Source: Hydrogenophaga sp.
GTDB lineage: Bacteria > Pseudomonadota > Gammaproteobacteria > Burkholderiales > Burkholderiaceae_C
NCBI RefSeq assembly: GCF_011772445.1
Contig: NZ_WVZN01000048.1
Span: 1-60,694, forward strand
Direction: 5' to 3'
DNA length: 60,694 nucleotides
The notes beneath the pieces were generated by a model. That model saw only the letters and a program-made list of their open reading frames with translations, did no database searches and was not told the origin of the DNA. Shown here piece by piece: positions 16,633 through 25,496 of this stretch. Both the position numbers and the translations under genes were made by a program. The number at the start of each line of letters is the position of its first letter. The stretch's first letter is position 1.

Positions 16633-17571
16633 ATGGACGCCGAAATCGCCGCCCTCCTGCAGAAGGTCAAGGACGCCGGGCGTACGCCCTTCTGGCAAAG
16701 CACGCCGCAACAGGCGCGCAGCGGCGCCACGCTGATGGACCTGCTGTTCGGCCCCGCCCCCGAGGTGGCGCGGGTCGAGGACTTCAGCATTCCCTCGTCG
16801 AACGGCCACGCGCTGCCGGTGCGGCTGTACGTGCCCTCGCCCGATCCCAAAGGCCTCATCGTGTACTTCCACGGCGGCGGCTGGGTGATCGGCACCGTGG
16901 CCTCGTACCACCCCTTCACCGCCGCGCTCGCGCAGCGCACGGGCTGCGCGGTGCTGTCGGTGGACTACCGGCTGGCGCCCGAGCATCCGTTCCCTCTGCC
17001 GCTGGACGACGCGCGCGCCGCGATCGCCTGGGCCGCGACGCAGGCCGACGCGCGCATCGCTGCGCCGGTGCGCGCGCTGATCGCCATGGGCGACAGCGCG
17101 GGCGGCAACCTGGCCAGCGTGGCCTCGCGCCTGCACAACGAAACGAAGCCCGCCCGACGCGTGGCCCTGCAGGTGCTGGCCTACCCGGTGGCCGATTGCG
17201 ACTTCGACACGAAGAGCTTCCACGAATTCGCCGAGGGCTACCTGCTCACGCGGCGCGACATGATGTGGTTCTGGGACCAGTACCAGCCCGACGCCGCGAA
17301 GCGCCGGGACCCATTGGCATCGCCACTGCACACGCCCGACCTCTCGGCCTCGCCCGCGGCCCTGATCGTCACCGCCGGCCTGGACCCCTTGCGCGACGAA
17401 GGCGAAGCCTATGGCGAACGCCTGCGCCAGGCCGGCGTGCCCACGGACGTGGTGCGCGTCGACGGCCTGGTGCACGGCTTCCTGGCGATGGTGAACTACG
17501 CACCCAGCGCGGGGCGCGCGCTGGAGCGCATGCAGGCCGCGATCCAGGTCACCGTCTCCCACCCGACTTGA
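16633..17571 (+). CDS. Alpha/beta hydrolase, HSL-family esterase
   Basis: The 312-residue protein shows the hormone-sensitive-lipase group motifs: HGGGW near residue 80 (oxyanion hole), GDSAGG near 154 with the nucleophilic serine, then the acid in AGLDPLRDEG and the histidine in DGLVHGFLAM. It would hydrolyse a carboxylic ester. As the third gene after a Baeyer-Villiger monooxygenase it most likely cleaves the ester or lactone made by that enzyme. There is no signal peptide, so it is cytoplasmic. A terminator-like hairpin follows 12 bases after the stop. Confidence 0.88.
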   Translation: MDAEIAALLQKVKDAGRTPFWQSTPQQARSGATLMDLLFGPAPEVARVEDFSIPSSNGHALPVRLYVPSPDPKGLIVYFHGGGWVIGTVASYHPFTAALAQRTGCAVLSVDYRLAPEHPFPLPLDDARAAIAWAATQADARIAAPVRALIAMGDSAGGNLASVASRLHNETKPARRVALQVLAYPVADCDFDTKSFHEFAEGYLLTRRDMMWFWDQYQPDAAKRRDPLASPLHTPDLSASPAALIVTAGLDPLRDEGEAYGERLRQAGVPTDVVRVDGLVHGFLAMVNYAPSAGRALERMQAAIQVTVSHPT

Positions 17572-17583
17572 GGCCGCGACGAC

Positions 17584-17606
17584 CGGCACGGCGTTCCACC
17601 GTGCCG
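17584..17606 (+). terminator. Terminator-like hairpin after the esterase
   Basis: CGGCACGG, a 7-base loop, and CCGTGCCG form a perfect 8-base stem, followed by TCCTTC. The T tract is weak, so termination may be partial or Rho-assisted. Confidence 0.45.
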
Positions 17607-17691
17607 TCCTTCGAAAGGCCACATTTCCGGGCCACAAACCGTGGTCAGGCATACCAACGTGACAAGGCCATGACCGGCTGTCGCGCAGCAT

Positions 17692-17718
17692 GAAATCCCT
17701 GCAATGGTGCGTCGATAG
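17692..17718 (+). promoter_or_regulatory. Putative FliA (sigma-28) promoter of the chemoreceptor
   Basis: GAAA, 15 bases, then GTCGATAG resembles the sigma-28 pattern TAAA-N15-GCCGATAA (9 of 12 fixed positions). It lies about 65 bases before a chemoreceptor start, a usual place for flagellar-class promoters. Confidence 0.45.
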
Positions 17719-17783
17719 AGAGGAGCGGCCACGGCCGCCTGCGCACTGCCATCCATAAATTCGCAACACAGGGAGCCAGCGTC

Positions 17784-19358
17784 ATGGGTATCGATCGTCT
17801 GTCCGTCAAGGCCCGGCTCACCGCCGGATTCCTGCTGCTCGCGGTGCTCGTCCTCGCCGTCGCCGCGCTGTCGGTGCGCGCCCTCGGGAACGAGCACGCC
17901 ACCTTCACCCAGTATGCGGGCGAGACCTCGCAGCGCGTGAGCCTGGCCAACGACATCCTCGACGCCGCGAACGCGCGCGCCATCGGTGTTCGCAACCTGG
18001 TGCTCGTGGGCGACCCCGCGGCCCAGGCGCATGAAAAGGACGCCACCGTGAAGGCCCACGGCCAGGTGGTGGAAGGCTTCAAGGCCCTGCGCGAGGCCCT
18101 GGACGCCGACGAACACACCGCGCCACAGGAGCGGCGCCTGTTCGACGAACTGGTGGCCGTGGAAGCGAAGTACGGCCCGGTGGCGCTGGGCATCCTCGAC
18201 CTCGCCGTCAAGGGTGACCGAGAGAACGCCGTGCGGCGCATGGAGACGGACTGCCGCCCGCTGCTCGCCGCCCTGGTGAACGCGGGCCACACCTACCTCT
18301 CCTACGCCGCGGAACAGGCCGCGCTCGAGGTCAAGGCCTCGGAAACCTCCTATGCCAACAACCGTGCCCTGCTGGTGGGCACCAGCGTGGCGTCCGTGGT
18401 CGCGGCCCTGCTGCTGGCGCTGCTGATCACGCGCTCCATCGTCGGCCCCATCCGCGAGGCCGTGGGCGTGGCGCAGACCGTGGCGTCCGGCGACTTGCGG
18501 TCGAGCATCGCCGTGACCCGCCACGACGAGCTGGGCGAACTGCAGGCCGCGCTGAAGGCCATGAACAAAAGCCTGGTGCGCATCGTGGGCGACGTGCGCC
18601 AGGGCAGCGACAGCATCGCCAGCGGCAGCGCCCAGATCGCCACGGGCAACGCCGACCTCTCCACCCGCACCGAGCAGCAGGCCAGCAGCCTGCAGCAGAC
18701 CGCCGCGTCCATGGAGCAGATGAACGCCACCGTGCGCAACAGCGCGGACACCGCCCGGCAGGCCACACAACTGGCCTCCTCGGCCAGCTCGGCCGCCGTG
18801 AAAGGCGGCGAGGTGGTGGGCCAGGTGGTGACCACCATGCAGGACATCCAGGGCAGCAGCCAGAAGATCGGCGACATCATCGGCGTCATCGACGGCATCG
18901 CCTTCCAGACCAACATCCTCGCGCTCAATGCGGCGGTGGAAGCCGCGCGCGCGGGTGAGCAGGGCCGCGGCTTCGCCGTGGTGGCCGGCGAAGTGCGCAA
19001 CCTCGCGCAGCGCAGCGCCGAAGCCGCGAAGGAGATCAAGGCGCTCATCGGCGCCAGCGTGAGCAAGGTGGAATCCGGCGCGCGCCTCGTGGGCGACGCG
19101 CGCGCCGCGATGGACGACATCGTGGGCCAGGTGCGCCGCGTCACCGACCTCATCGCCGAGATCGGCGCCGCCACCGGTGAACAAAGCGAGGGCATCGGCC
19201 AGGTGAACACCGCGATCGTTCAACTCGACCAGACCACGCAGCAGAACGCCGCGCTGGTGGAAGAAAGCGCGGCGGCGGCCGAGAGCCTGCGCACGCAGGC
19301 GGCGCGGCTGGCGGAGGCGGTGGGGTTCTTCCGGCTGCGGGAGGCCAGCGGGGTGTGA
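17784..19358 (+). CDS. Methyl-accepting chemotaxis protein
   Basis: The 524-residue transducer has membrane segments at about residues 10-30 and 191-212 flanking a helical periplasmic sensor of about 160 residues (four-helix-bundle type). A HAMP domain ([20 protein letters not shown]) follows, then a cytoplasmic signalling domain with the hairpin tip [20 protein letters not shown]. It sends ligand signals to CheA/CheW. The C-terminus (LREASGV) has no NWETF-like tether for CheR. The probable FliA promoter upstream fits control with the flagellar genes. Ribosome binding site AGGGAG precedes the start. The ligand is unknown. Confidence 0.93.
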   Translation: MGIDRLSVKARLTAGFLLLAVLVLAVAALSVRALGNEHATFTQYAGETSQRVSLANDILDAANARAIGVRNLVLVGDPAAQAHEKDATVKAHGQVVEGFKALREALDADEHTAPQERRLFDELVAVEAKYGPVALGILDLAVKGDRENAVRRMETDCRPLLAALVNAGHTYLSYAAEQAALEVKASETSYANNRALLVGTSVASVVAALLLALLITRSIVGPIREAVGVAQTVASGDLRSSIAVTRHDELGELQAALKAMNKSLVRIVGDVRQGSDSIASGSAQIATGNADLSTRTEQQASSLQQTAASMEQMNATVRNSADTARQATQLASSASSAAVKGGEVVGQVVTTMQDIQGSSQKIGDIIGVIDGIAFQTNILALNAAVEAARAGEQGRGFAVVAGEVRNLAQRSAEAAKEIKALIGASVSKVESGARLVGDARAAMDDIVGQVRRVTDLIAEIGAATGEQSEGIGQVNTAIVQLDQTTQQNAALVEESAAAAESLRTQAARLAEAVGFFRLREASGV

Positions 19359-19363
19359 TGGGC

Positions 19364-19392
19364 TTGACGCAGGCCCAATCATTCACCAAAAT
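19364..19392 (+). promoter_or_regulatory. Putative promoter of the ArsR/AHSA1 pair
   Basis: TTGACG (19364-19369), a 17-base spacer, and CAAAAT (19387-19392). The expected start point falls on or just before the ATG at 19399, so the mRNA may be leaderless. Confidence 0.5.
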
Positions 19393-19400
19393 GGGTGAAT
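19381..19400. promoter_or_regulatory. Palindromic operator over the arsR start codon
   Basis: ATTCACC, six bases, GGTGAAT: a perfect 7-base inverted repeat covering the -10 box and the first bases of the ArsR-family gene. Autorepression by that protein is the natural reading. Confidence 0.6.
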
Positions 19401-19770
19401 GAGCAAAACGCCACCGAGCGGCCAGCTGGATGACGTGTTCGTGGCACTGGCCGACGAAACCCGCCGAGCGATCCTGGCGCGGCTGTCCGCGGGCGAAGCG
19501 CGGGTGACCGAGGTGGCCGCGCCGTTCGACATCTCGCTGAACTCCGTCTCCAAGCACATCCGCATCCTGGAGCGTGCGGGCCTCGTGACGCGCAGGCGTT
19601 CGGGGCGCGACCATTACCTGAGCCTGGATCCCCGACCATTGACCGAGGCCTCGGACTGGTTGCAGTCGCGCCAGCGGTTCTGGGCGGGCCGGGTGCAGCG
19701 GCTTCAGGCGCTGCTCGACGAAGAGGATGCGAGTCCGCGAAAGCCACCCTCAGGAGTCCGACGACCATGA
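19399..19770 (+). CDS. ArsR-family transcriptional regulator
   Basis: The 123-residue protein is a winged helix of the ArsR/SmtB family: VALADETRRAILARLSAGEA, then FDISLNSVSKHIRILERAGLV as recognition region. No metal-binding cysteines are present, which fits the group of ArsR proteins paired with AHSA1/SRPBCC proteins rather than metal sensors. No ribosome binding site precedes the ATG, in line with a leaderless transcript. The stop overlaps the start of the AHSA1 gene by four bases. Confidence 0.88.
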   Translation: MSKTPPSGQLDDVFVALADETRRAILARLSAGEARVTEVAAPFDISLNSVSKHIRILERAGLVTRRRSGRDHYLSLDPRPLTEASDWLQSRQRFWAGRVQRLQALLDEEDASPRKPPSGVRRP

Positions 19771-20207
19771 AGAACGAAGAACCGATCGAAGTCAAAGTCC
19801 ATCACCGGTTTCGGCAGCCGGCCGAGCGCGTGTTCGACGCCTGGCTCGACGTGCGCCTGGCGCGTCAGTTCCTGTTTTCAACGGACACCGGCGAAATGGT
19901 CCGATGCGACATCGATCCCCGCGTGGGTGGTCGATTTGTGCTGACAGACAGGCGGCCCGACGGCGATGTCGAGCACACCGGCGAGTACCTGGTCATCGAG
20001 CGCCCGCGCAGGCTGGTGTTCACATTCGGCATACCGGCGGCATCACCGACCTTCGACATCGTGACCATCGAGATCACCCCAGCGGTCGATGGCGGCTGCA
20101 CACTGCAGCTGACAGCCGAAATGAAGCCCGAGTGGAAAGACTACGCCGATCGCGCACGCGAGGGGTGGGGGAAGATCCTGGCCAGCCTGGAAAGCGCACT
20201 CGCTTGA
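19767..20207 (+). CDS. SRPBCC (AHSA1/CalC-like) domain protein
   Basis: The 146-residue protein matches the activator-of-Hsp90 homologue 1-like START-fold group: VHHRFRQPAERVFDAWLD at the N-terminus, RPRRLVFTFGIP in the middle and WGKILASLESAL at the end. These proteins form a hydrophobic ligand cavity; a precise function is rarely known. ArsR-AHSA1 gene pairs recur in many bacteria. The ATGA overlap indicates coupled translation with the ArsR gene. Confidence 0.85.
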   Translation: MKNEEPIEVKVHHRFRQPAERVFDAWLDVRLARQFLFSTDTGEMVRCDIDPRVGGRFVLTDRRPDGDVEHTGEYLVIERPRRLVFTFGIPAASPTFDIVTIEITPAVDGGCTLQLTAEMKPEWKDYADRAREGWGKILASLESALA

Positions 20208-20262
20208 AGGATGGCTGGCTGCACGCCGCCCCGTTTGGTGAGATCCATCCGGGGCATCCGTC

Positions 20263-21783
20263 TCAGGACCGGGCCGCCGAACGCAGGTCGGGATGCCTGC
20301 GGCGCCTGGACAGACGCAGCCCCAAAGGCACCACCAGCATCAACGCGGCAGCGGTCCACAGTCCGATGGCGATCGGGCTCTCCACCAGGATGCCCGGCTC
20401 GCCGTTGCTGATGGAGAGCGCGCGGCGCAGGTTCTGCTCCATCATGTCGCCGAGCACGAAGCCCAGGATCAGCGGGGCCATGGGCACGCCCTGCTGGCGC
20501 AGCAGGTAGGCGGCCAGGCCCAGAACGGTCATGAGCACCAGGTCGAACGTGGTGGCGTGCACGGCGTACACGCCCACGCTGCTGACGGCCACGATGCCTG
20601 GCACCAGCAGCCAGTTGGGCACGCTCAGCACCTTGGTGAACACGCCCACCAGCGGGATGTTGAGCACCAGCAGGATGAGGTTGGCCAGGAACAGCGAGGC
20701 GATCAGGCCCCACACCAGGTCGGGCTGCTGGCTGAACAGGGCCGGGCCGGGCGTGATGTTGTAGAGCGAGAGCGCACCGACCATCACCGCCGTGGTGCCC
20801 GAGCCCGGCACGCCCAGCGTCAGCATGGGCACGAAGGAGCCGGTGGCGGCCGAGTTGTTGGCCGCTTCGGGCGCGGCGACGCCGCGAATGTCGCCCTTGC
20901 CGAAGCTGCCGTCGGTGTCGGTCAGCCGCTTTTCCATGGTGTAGGTCATGGCGCTGGCGATGGTGGCGCCAGCCCCCGGCAGCACACCGACCACAAAACC
21001 CACCACGCTGGAGCGCACGGTGCCCCACCAGGTGTGGGCCAGTTCCTTCAGGTTGAACAGCATGCGGCCGGTCTGCGTCACCTGGCCGGCGCTGCCGTGG
21101 TGCTGCTGCACCATCAGCAGCAGCTCGCTGATGGAGAACACGCCGATGACCACCACCACGAACTGGATGCCGTCGGACAGGTGGATGTCGCCTCCGGTGA
21201 AGCGGTAGACACCGGAGTTGGAATCCAGGCCCACGCAGGACATGGACAGGCCGATGAGGGCGGCCAGACCGGCCTTGACCGGCGCGTCGCCCATGAGTCC
21301 GGCGATGCAGGCGAAGGCGAAGCACATGAGCGCGAAGTACTCGGCGGGCCCGAAGGACAGCGCCCAGCTCGCCAGCAGCGGCGCGAACAGCACGATGCCG
21401 AGGGTGGCGATGAACGAGCCCACGAACGAGCTCCAGGCCGAGATGGACAAGGCCACGCCGCCCAGGCCCTGGCGCGCCATGGGGTAGCCGTCGAGTGCGG
21501 TCATGATGGCGCCCGCATCCCCCGGCACGTTGAGCAGGATGGACGAGATGCGCCCGCCGTACTCGCAGCCAATGTAGACCGCGGCCAGCAGGATGAGCGA
21601 GGTCTCGGGCGGCAGCTTCATGGCGAAGGCCAGCGGCATGAGGATGGCCACGCCGTTGATGGGACCCAGGCCGGGCAGCAGGCCGACGACGGTGCCGATG
21701 AAGCAGCCGAGCGCGGCGATGAGCAGGTTGGTCGGGCTCAGCGCGACGCCGAAGCCCGCCACGAGGTGCTGAAGGATGTCCAT
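20263..21783 (-). CDS. tctA: Tripartite tricarboxylate transporter large permease TctA
   Basis: The 506-residue integral membrane protein has about 11-12 hydrophobic segments and the TctA signatures [19 protein letters not shown] and [20 protein letters not shown], plus [13 protein letters not shown]. It forms the transport pore for a carboxylate with TctB, driven by a cation gradient. It starts one base after the tctB stop. It is the only TctA in the window and may serve several of the TctC-type receptors encoded here. Confidence 0.93.
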   Translation of the reverse strand: MDILQHLVAGFGVALSPTNLLIAALGCFIGTVVGLLPGLGPINGVAILMPLAFAMKLPPETSLILLAAVYIGCEYGGRISSILLNVPGDAGAIMTALDGYPMARQGLGGVALSISAWSSFVGSFIATLGIVLFAPLLASWALSFGPAEYFALMCFAFACIAGLMGDAPVKAGLAALIGLSMSCVGLDSNSGVYRFTGGDIHLSDGIQFVVVVIGVFSISELLLMVQQHHGSAGQVTQTGRMLFNLKELAHTWWGTVRSSVVGFVVGVLPGAGATIASAMTYTMEKRLTDTDGSFGKGDIRGVAAPEAANNSAATGSFVPMLTLGVPGSGTTAVMVGALSLYNITPGPALFSQQPDLVWGLIASLFLANLILLVLNIPLVGVFTKVLSVPNWLLVPGIVAVSSVGVYAVHATTFDLVLMTVLGLAAYLLRQQGVPMAPLILGFVLGDMMEQNLRRALSISNGEPGILVESPIAIGLWTAAALMLVVPLGLRLSRRRRHPDLRSAARS

Positions 21784-21784
21784 G

Positions 21785-22231
21785 TCAGGCCCCGGCGAGC
21801 AAGCTGGCCAGCGGGCCGGCGGGCAGCACCACGTCCAGCAGCTTGTCGAACAGCAGGTAGAGCGCCAGGCCGAGCGCGGCGCCCCCGGTCAGCGCCTGCT
21901 TCCAGCTGCCGCCAAAGGCCACGCCCACGGGCACGGCCATCAAGGCCGTGGCGAGCGGGAAACCCAGCCACTGGAACAGCAGCGCATAGACCAGCACGGA
22001 GGCCGCGCACCAGGCGGTGGGCTTCCAGGGCACACCGCGGAAGGCGGCGGCCCCGGCACCGGGACGCAGCACCAGCCACAGGCCCGACAGGCCCAGGCCG
22101 CCCGCCAGCAGCAGCGGAAACGCGCGCGGGCCGACGGGTTCGTAGGAGATGGCGGCGGCGTAGTCTTGCGCGGCCCAGGCCATGGCGGCGGACGCGACAA
22201 CACACACCGCGCCGAGGACGCGGTCACTCAT
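21785..22231 (-). CDS. tctB: Tripartite tricarboxylate transporter small permease TctB
   Basis: The 148-residue membrane protein has four hydrophobic segments and the TctB hallmarks SYEPVGPRAFPLLLAGGLGL near the start and VLVYALLFQWLGFPLATALM in the middle. It stabilises TctA in the inner membrane. It lies 58 bases after tctC and one before tctA. Confidence 0.88.
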   Translation of the reverse strand: MSDRVLGAVCVVASAAMAWAAQDYAAAISYEPVGPRAFPLLLAGGLGLSGLWLVLRPGAGAAAFRGVPWKPTAWCAASVLVYALLFQWLGFPLATALMAVPVGVAFGGSWKQALTGGAALGLALYLLFDKLLDVVLPAGPLASLLAGA

Positions 22232-22289
22232 GGGCGACTCCAGTGGGAAAACGGAGAGCGGGCCACCGCACAGGGCGGCCCTGCCGGGA

Positions 22290-23276
22290 TCACTTGGCGG
22301 GCACGACGTTCAGGCCGAACTCTTCGGCCAAGGTGCGGTAGCCCGCCACCTGCTTCTTGACGTAGGCGTCCAGCGGCGCGCCCGTCAGCGCCAGGGGGAA
22401 GAGGCCGCGTTCGTTGCGCAGCTTGTCGTAGGCCGGCGTGGCCATCAGCTTGTTGAAGGTCTCGACCCACACCTGGTAGTCGGCGTCGCTGACCTTGGGG
22501 CCGACGTAGAAGCCGCGCACGATGGGCCAGTTCACGTCGTAGCCCTGCTCGGTGGCGGTGGGGATGTTGGCCATGTCGCCGGCCAGGCGCTTGTCGTTCA
22601 TCACCGCCAGGATGCGCACCTTGGCGCCGGCCTTGATCTGCTGCTGGGCCTCGGCCGCGTCGCCGGTGAAGACGTGGATGTGGCCACCCTGCAGCGCGGT
22701 CAGTGCCTCGCCACCGCCTTCAAAGGCCACGTAGCGCATGGTCTTGGGGTTCACGCCACCGGCGCGCGCGGTCAGCGCGGCCTTCATCCAGTCCTGGCTG
22801 CCCACGGTGCCGCCAGCGCCCAGCACCACCTTGGTCGGGTCGGCCTTCATGGCGGCCATCACGTCCTTGAGGGTCTTGTAGGGCGAGTTCTCGGCCACCA
22901 CCACGGCGCCGTAGTCGGTGCCGATGGCGGCGAGCCAGCGCACGTCGTTCTCGGTGTAGCGGCCGAACTTGCCCTGCGCCAGGTTGAGCAGCGAGCCGCC
23001 GGAGAAGGCGATGATGGTGTTGGCCGCGTCGGGCTTTTGCGCGATGACGGTGTTGTAGGCCACCGCGCCAATGCCACCGGGCATGTAGGTCACGCGCATC
23101 GGGTCGGCGATGAACTTGCCGTCCTGCAGCGCGCTCTGCACCAGCTTGCAGGTGAGGTCGAAGCCGCCGCCGGGTTTGGCGGGGGCGATGCACTCGGTCT
23201 TGTCGAGCGGGTTGGCGAAGGCGGTCAGGGCAGAGGCCGCGATGGTGGCGGCGACGAGCTGGTGGGCCAGTGTCAT
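22290..23276 (-). CDS. tctC: TctC/Bug receptor of the TctABC transporter
   Basis: The 328-residue periplasmic receptor has a signal peptide (MTLAHQLVAATIAASALTA, cleaved near FAN) and a sequence of the tricarboxylate-binding type: ECIAPAKPGGGFDLTCKLVQ, the loop that encloses the carboxylate. It is closer to true TctC than the other Bug proteins here. The start at 23276 follows GAGGAGA; a frame open to 23309 would place eleven residues before the signal. It heads tctCBA and is preceded on the same strand by tctDE, so citrate or a similar tricarboxylate is the likely ligand. Confidence 0.9.
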   Translation of the reverse strand: MTLAHQLVAATIAASALTAFANPLDKTECIAPAKPGGGFDLTCKLVQSALQDGKFIADPMRVTYMPGGIGAVAYNTVIAQKPDAANTIIAFSGGSLLNLAQGKFGRYTENDVRWLAAIGTDYGAVVVAENSPYKTLKDVMAAMKADPTKVVLGAGGTVGSQDWMKAALTARAGGVNPKTMRYVAFEGGGEALTALQGGHIHVFTGDAAEAQQQIKAGAKVRILAVMNDKRLAGDMANIPTATEQGYDVNWPIVRGFYVGPKVSDADYQVWVETFNKLMATPAYDKLRNERGLFPLALTGAPLDAYVKKQVAGYRTLAEEFGLNVVPAK

Positions 23277-23386
23277 GAAGTGTCTCCTCGGTGGGTGGAA
23301 CGCTCGCAACAGAGCCGCTGCGATGAGGCACTGTAGAAACCGGGCACTTTCAAGGCGCTTTCAGTCTTTCGCCCAAAACCCGAGGG

Positions 23387-24811
23387 TTAACCCGGGAACG
23401 GTGCGCGCGCCGGCGGCGCGGGAAACCGCAGCGCGACGGCCAGCCCACGGCCCTCGGGCCCTGCGCTCACCCGCATCTGGCCGCCGTGCCGCTGGGCCAC
23501 GGTGCGCACGATGGCCAGGCCGAGGCCGGAGCCCGGCAGGGCGCCGCCACGGCCGCGGAAGAAACGCTCGCCGGCGCGCGCCAGTTCGTCGGGCGGCAGG
23601 CCCGGGCCATCGTCCACCACGGCCAGCTGCACAGCGCCATCGGGTTCGCCGCGCAGGACGAGCGTGACGTGGCAGCCCGCACCCCCGTGGCGGATGGCGT
23701 TGTGCAGCAGGTTGGCCACGGCCTCGCGCAGCAGCTCGGGCTCGCCGCTGAGCGGCAGCGGGTGCTCGGGCGCGTCCAGGCCCAGATCGACGCCCTGTTC
23801 ACGCGCCGGGCCCCACCAGTGGCGCACCAGGGCTTCGGCCAGCGCCACGGCGTCGAAGGGCTGGCGCTGTGGCGGCGCGCTGTCGGCGCGCGCCAGCGAC
23901 AGCATCTGGTTGGTCTGGCGGATGGTTTCGTCCAGTTGCTCGCGGATGGTCTCCAGCACCTGGCGCTGCGCGGCCGGGTCGACCTCGCGCTGCGCATAGG
24001 CCACCTGCGTGGCCAGCGTGGTCAGCGGCGTGCGCAACTGGTGCGACGCGTCGTCAACGAAGCGGCGGCGCGCCTCGGTCTGTTCGCGGTGGCGTTCGAT
24101 GTGGTGGTTGATGGCCTGCACCAGCGGCCGCACCTCGGCCGGTGCGCCGGTGTCGTCCACCGGGGTCAGGTCCTGGGGGTCGCGCGCGTCCACTTCCTGG
24201 CGCAGCCGGTCCAGCGGGCGCATGGCCCAGGCGATGGCCAGGGCCAGCAGGCCGGTGGCGGCCAGCATCAGCAGCACGTCGCGCGCCAGGGACTGCAGGA
24301 TCAGCGCACGCCGGAAATCGTTGCGGGCTTCCAGCGTTTCGGCCACCTGGATGAACACGCGCTGGGGCCCGGCGTGTCCGGCCAGCGGCGGGTTCAGCTC
24401 GCGCGCGTAGCTGCCGACGCGCACCGCCTGGCCCAGGTACTCGCCTTCGTGGAACTGTGGTTGACCGGTCTCGAGCGGCTGTGGCGGGGCGGGCAGGTCG
24501 GCGCTGCCGATCTCGACCAGGCCGTCTTCGGTGGCCACGCGATAGAACACCTGGCCCTGCGCGGTGAGCTCGAAGAACTCGAGCATGCGGTAGGGCAGCT
24601 CCACACCGATGCCGCCGCTGGCGGTGGAGATGCTCGAATCGATGGACTTGACTGCGCCCAGCAGCGAGCGGTCGTAGGCGGCATCGGCCGCCTCGCTGGC
24701 GGTGCGCCAACCCAGCCAGAGCTCGCCCGCGATGACCGCGCCCAGGCCGGGCAGGAGCAGCACCAGCAGGGAGCGGCGGATGCTGGCGCGGGCCCAGCCG
24801 AGCGCGGTCAC
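23387..24811 (-). CDS. tctE: Sensor histidine kinase TctE
   Basis: The 474-residue kinase has two membrane segments (about 13-35 and 175-197) around a periplasmic sensor domain. A HAMP region follows, then the H-box DASHQLRTPLTTLA with the phosphorylated histidine, the N-box NLLHNAIRHG, the G1 box VDDGPGLP and the G2 box GSGLGLAIV. It would sense an external carboxylate and phosphorylate TctD. Its start overlaps the tctD stop by four bases. A palindrome GGGTTAACCC overlaps its stop codon (23384-23393), 108 bases upstream of tctC. Confidence 0.92.
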   Translation of the reverse strand: MTALGWARASIRRSLLVLLLPGLGAVIAGELWLGWRTASEAADAAYDRSLLGAVKSIDSSISTASGGIGVELPYRMLEFFELTAQGQVFYRVATEDGLVEIGSADLPAPPQPLETGQPQFHEGEYLGQAVRVGSYARELNPPLAGHAGPQRVFIQVAETLEARNDFRRALILQSLARDVLLMLAATGLLALAIAWAMRPLDRLRQEVDARDPQDLTPVDDTGAPAEVRPLVQAINHHIERHREQTEARRRFVDDASHQLRTPLTTLATQVAYAQREVDPAAQRQVLETIREQLDETIRQTNQMLSLARADSAPPQRQPFDAVALAEALVRHWWGPAREQGVDLGLDAPEHPLPLSGEPELLREAVANLLHNAIRHGGAGCHVTLVLRGEPDGAVQLAVVDDGPGLPPDELARAGERFFRGRGGALPGSGLGLAIVRTVAQRHGGQMRVSAGPEGRGLAVALRFPAPPARAPFPG

Positions 24812-25476
24812 GGCGTGTGTTCGAGCTGGTAGCCCAGCCCGCGCAAGGTGGCGATGCGCACGGGCGAGGCCTCCAGCCGCTTGCGCAAGCGGTGGATCAG
24901 CACCTCGATGGCTTCGGGGTGCACGTCCTGCTCGTCGGAGAACACGCGCTCCAGCAGCTCGCGCTTGGACAGCGGCTCGCCCGGGTGCTGGATGAGCGCG
25001 CGCAGCACCGCGTGTTCGCGCGGCGTGAGGCTCAGCACCTCGTGCTGCAGGCGGAACTGCCGCGACGCGCTGTCGTAGCTCAGCGGTCCGCAGGCAAAGC
25101 GCGGATGCTCCTGCCCGCGCGCGCGGCGGATGAGCGCGATCAGGCGCGCTTCGAGCTCGGCCACGTCGAAGGGCTTGGCCAGGAAATCGTCGGCGCCGCC
25201 GTGCAGGCAGCTCACCCGCTCCATGAGCGAGTCGCGCGCGGTGAGGATGAGCACCGGCAGGCGCTCATCGGCCTCGCGCAGGTCGGACAGGACGTCGTGC
25301 CCGCCCAGGCCCGGCAGGCCCAGGTCGAGGATGAGCGCGTCGTACCGGGTGGCCTTCAAGCTGCGCCGCACCAGGCGGCCATCGTTCACCCAGTCGACCT
25401 GCCAGTCGTTCTGGCCCAGGGCCTTGACCAGCCAGGTGCCCAGATCGGTCTCGTCTTCGGCGAGCAGGATGCGCAT
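24808..25476 (-). CDS. tctD: Response regulator TctD, OmpR family
   Basis: The 222-residue protein has a receiver domain with acidic pocket (EDE at 7-9) and phospho-acceptor Asp51 in LILDLGLPG. A C-terminal OmpR-type winged helix follows (LTPREHAVLRALIQHPGE and IEVLIHRLRKRLE, ending RGLGYQLE). With TctE it should activate tctCBA when substrate is present. In the well-known Salmonella layout tctDE diverges from tctCBA; here all five genes point the same way and tctD lies 20 bases after an amidohydrolase gene, so it may also be transcribed from the GntR-controlled promoter upstream. Confidence 0.92.
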   Translation of the reverse strand: MRILLAEDETDLGTWLVKALGQNDWQVDWVNDGRLVRRSLKATRYDALILDLGLPGLGGHDVLSDLREADERLPVLILTARDSLMERVSCLHGGADDFLAKPFDVAELEARLIALIRRARGQEHPRFACGPLSYDSASRQFRLQHEVLSLTPREHAVLRALIQHPGEPLSKRELLERVFSDEQDVHPEAIEVLIHRLRKRLEASPVRIATLRGLGYQLEHTP

Positions 25477-25496
25477 GGCGCGAGTCTCGTCCTTGC

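Noticed and set aside
22258..22290. Imperfect hairpin between tctC and tctB
   Set aside because: Only a five-base GC arm with a long loop and no T tract; expected by chance at this GC content.
20293..22341. Plus-strand open frame of 682 codons opposite tctA and tctB
   Set aside because: Antisense shadow without recognisable domain.
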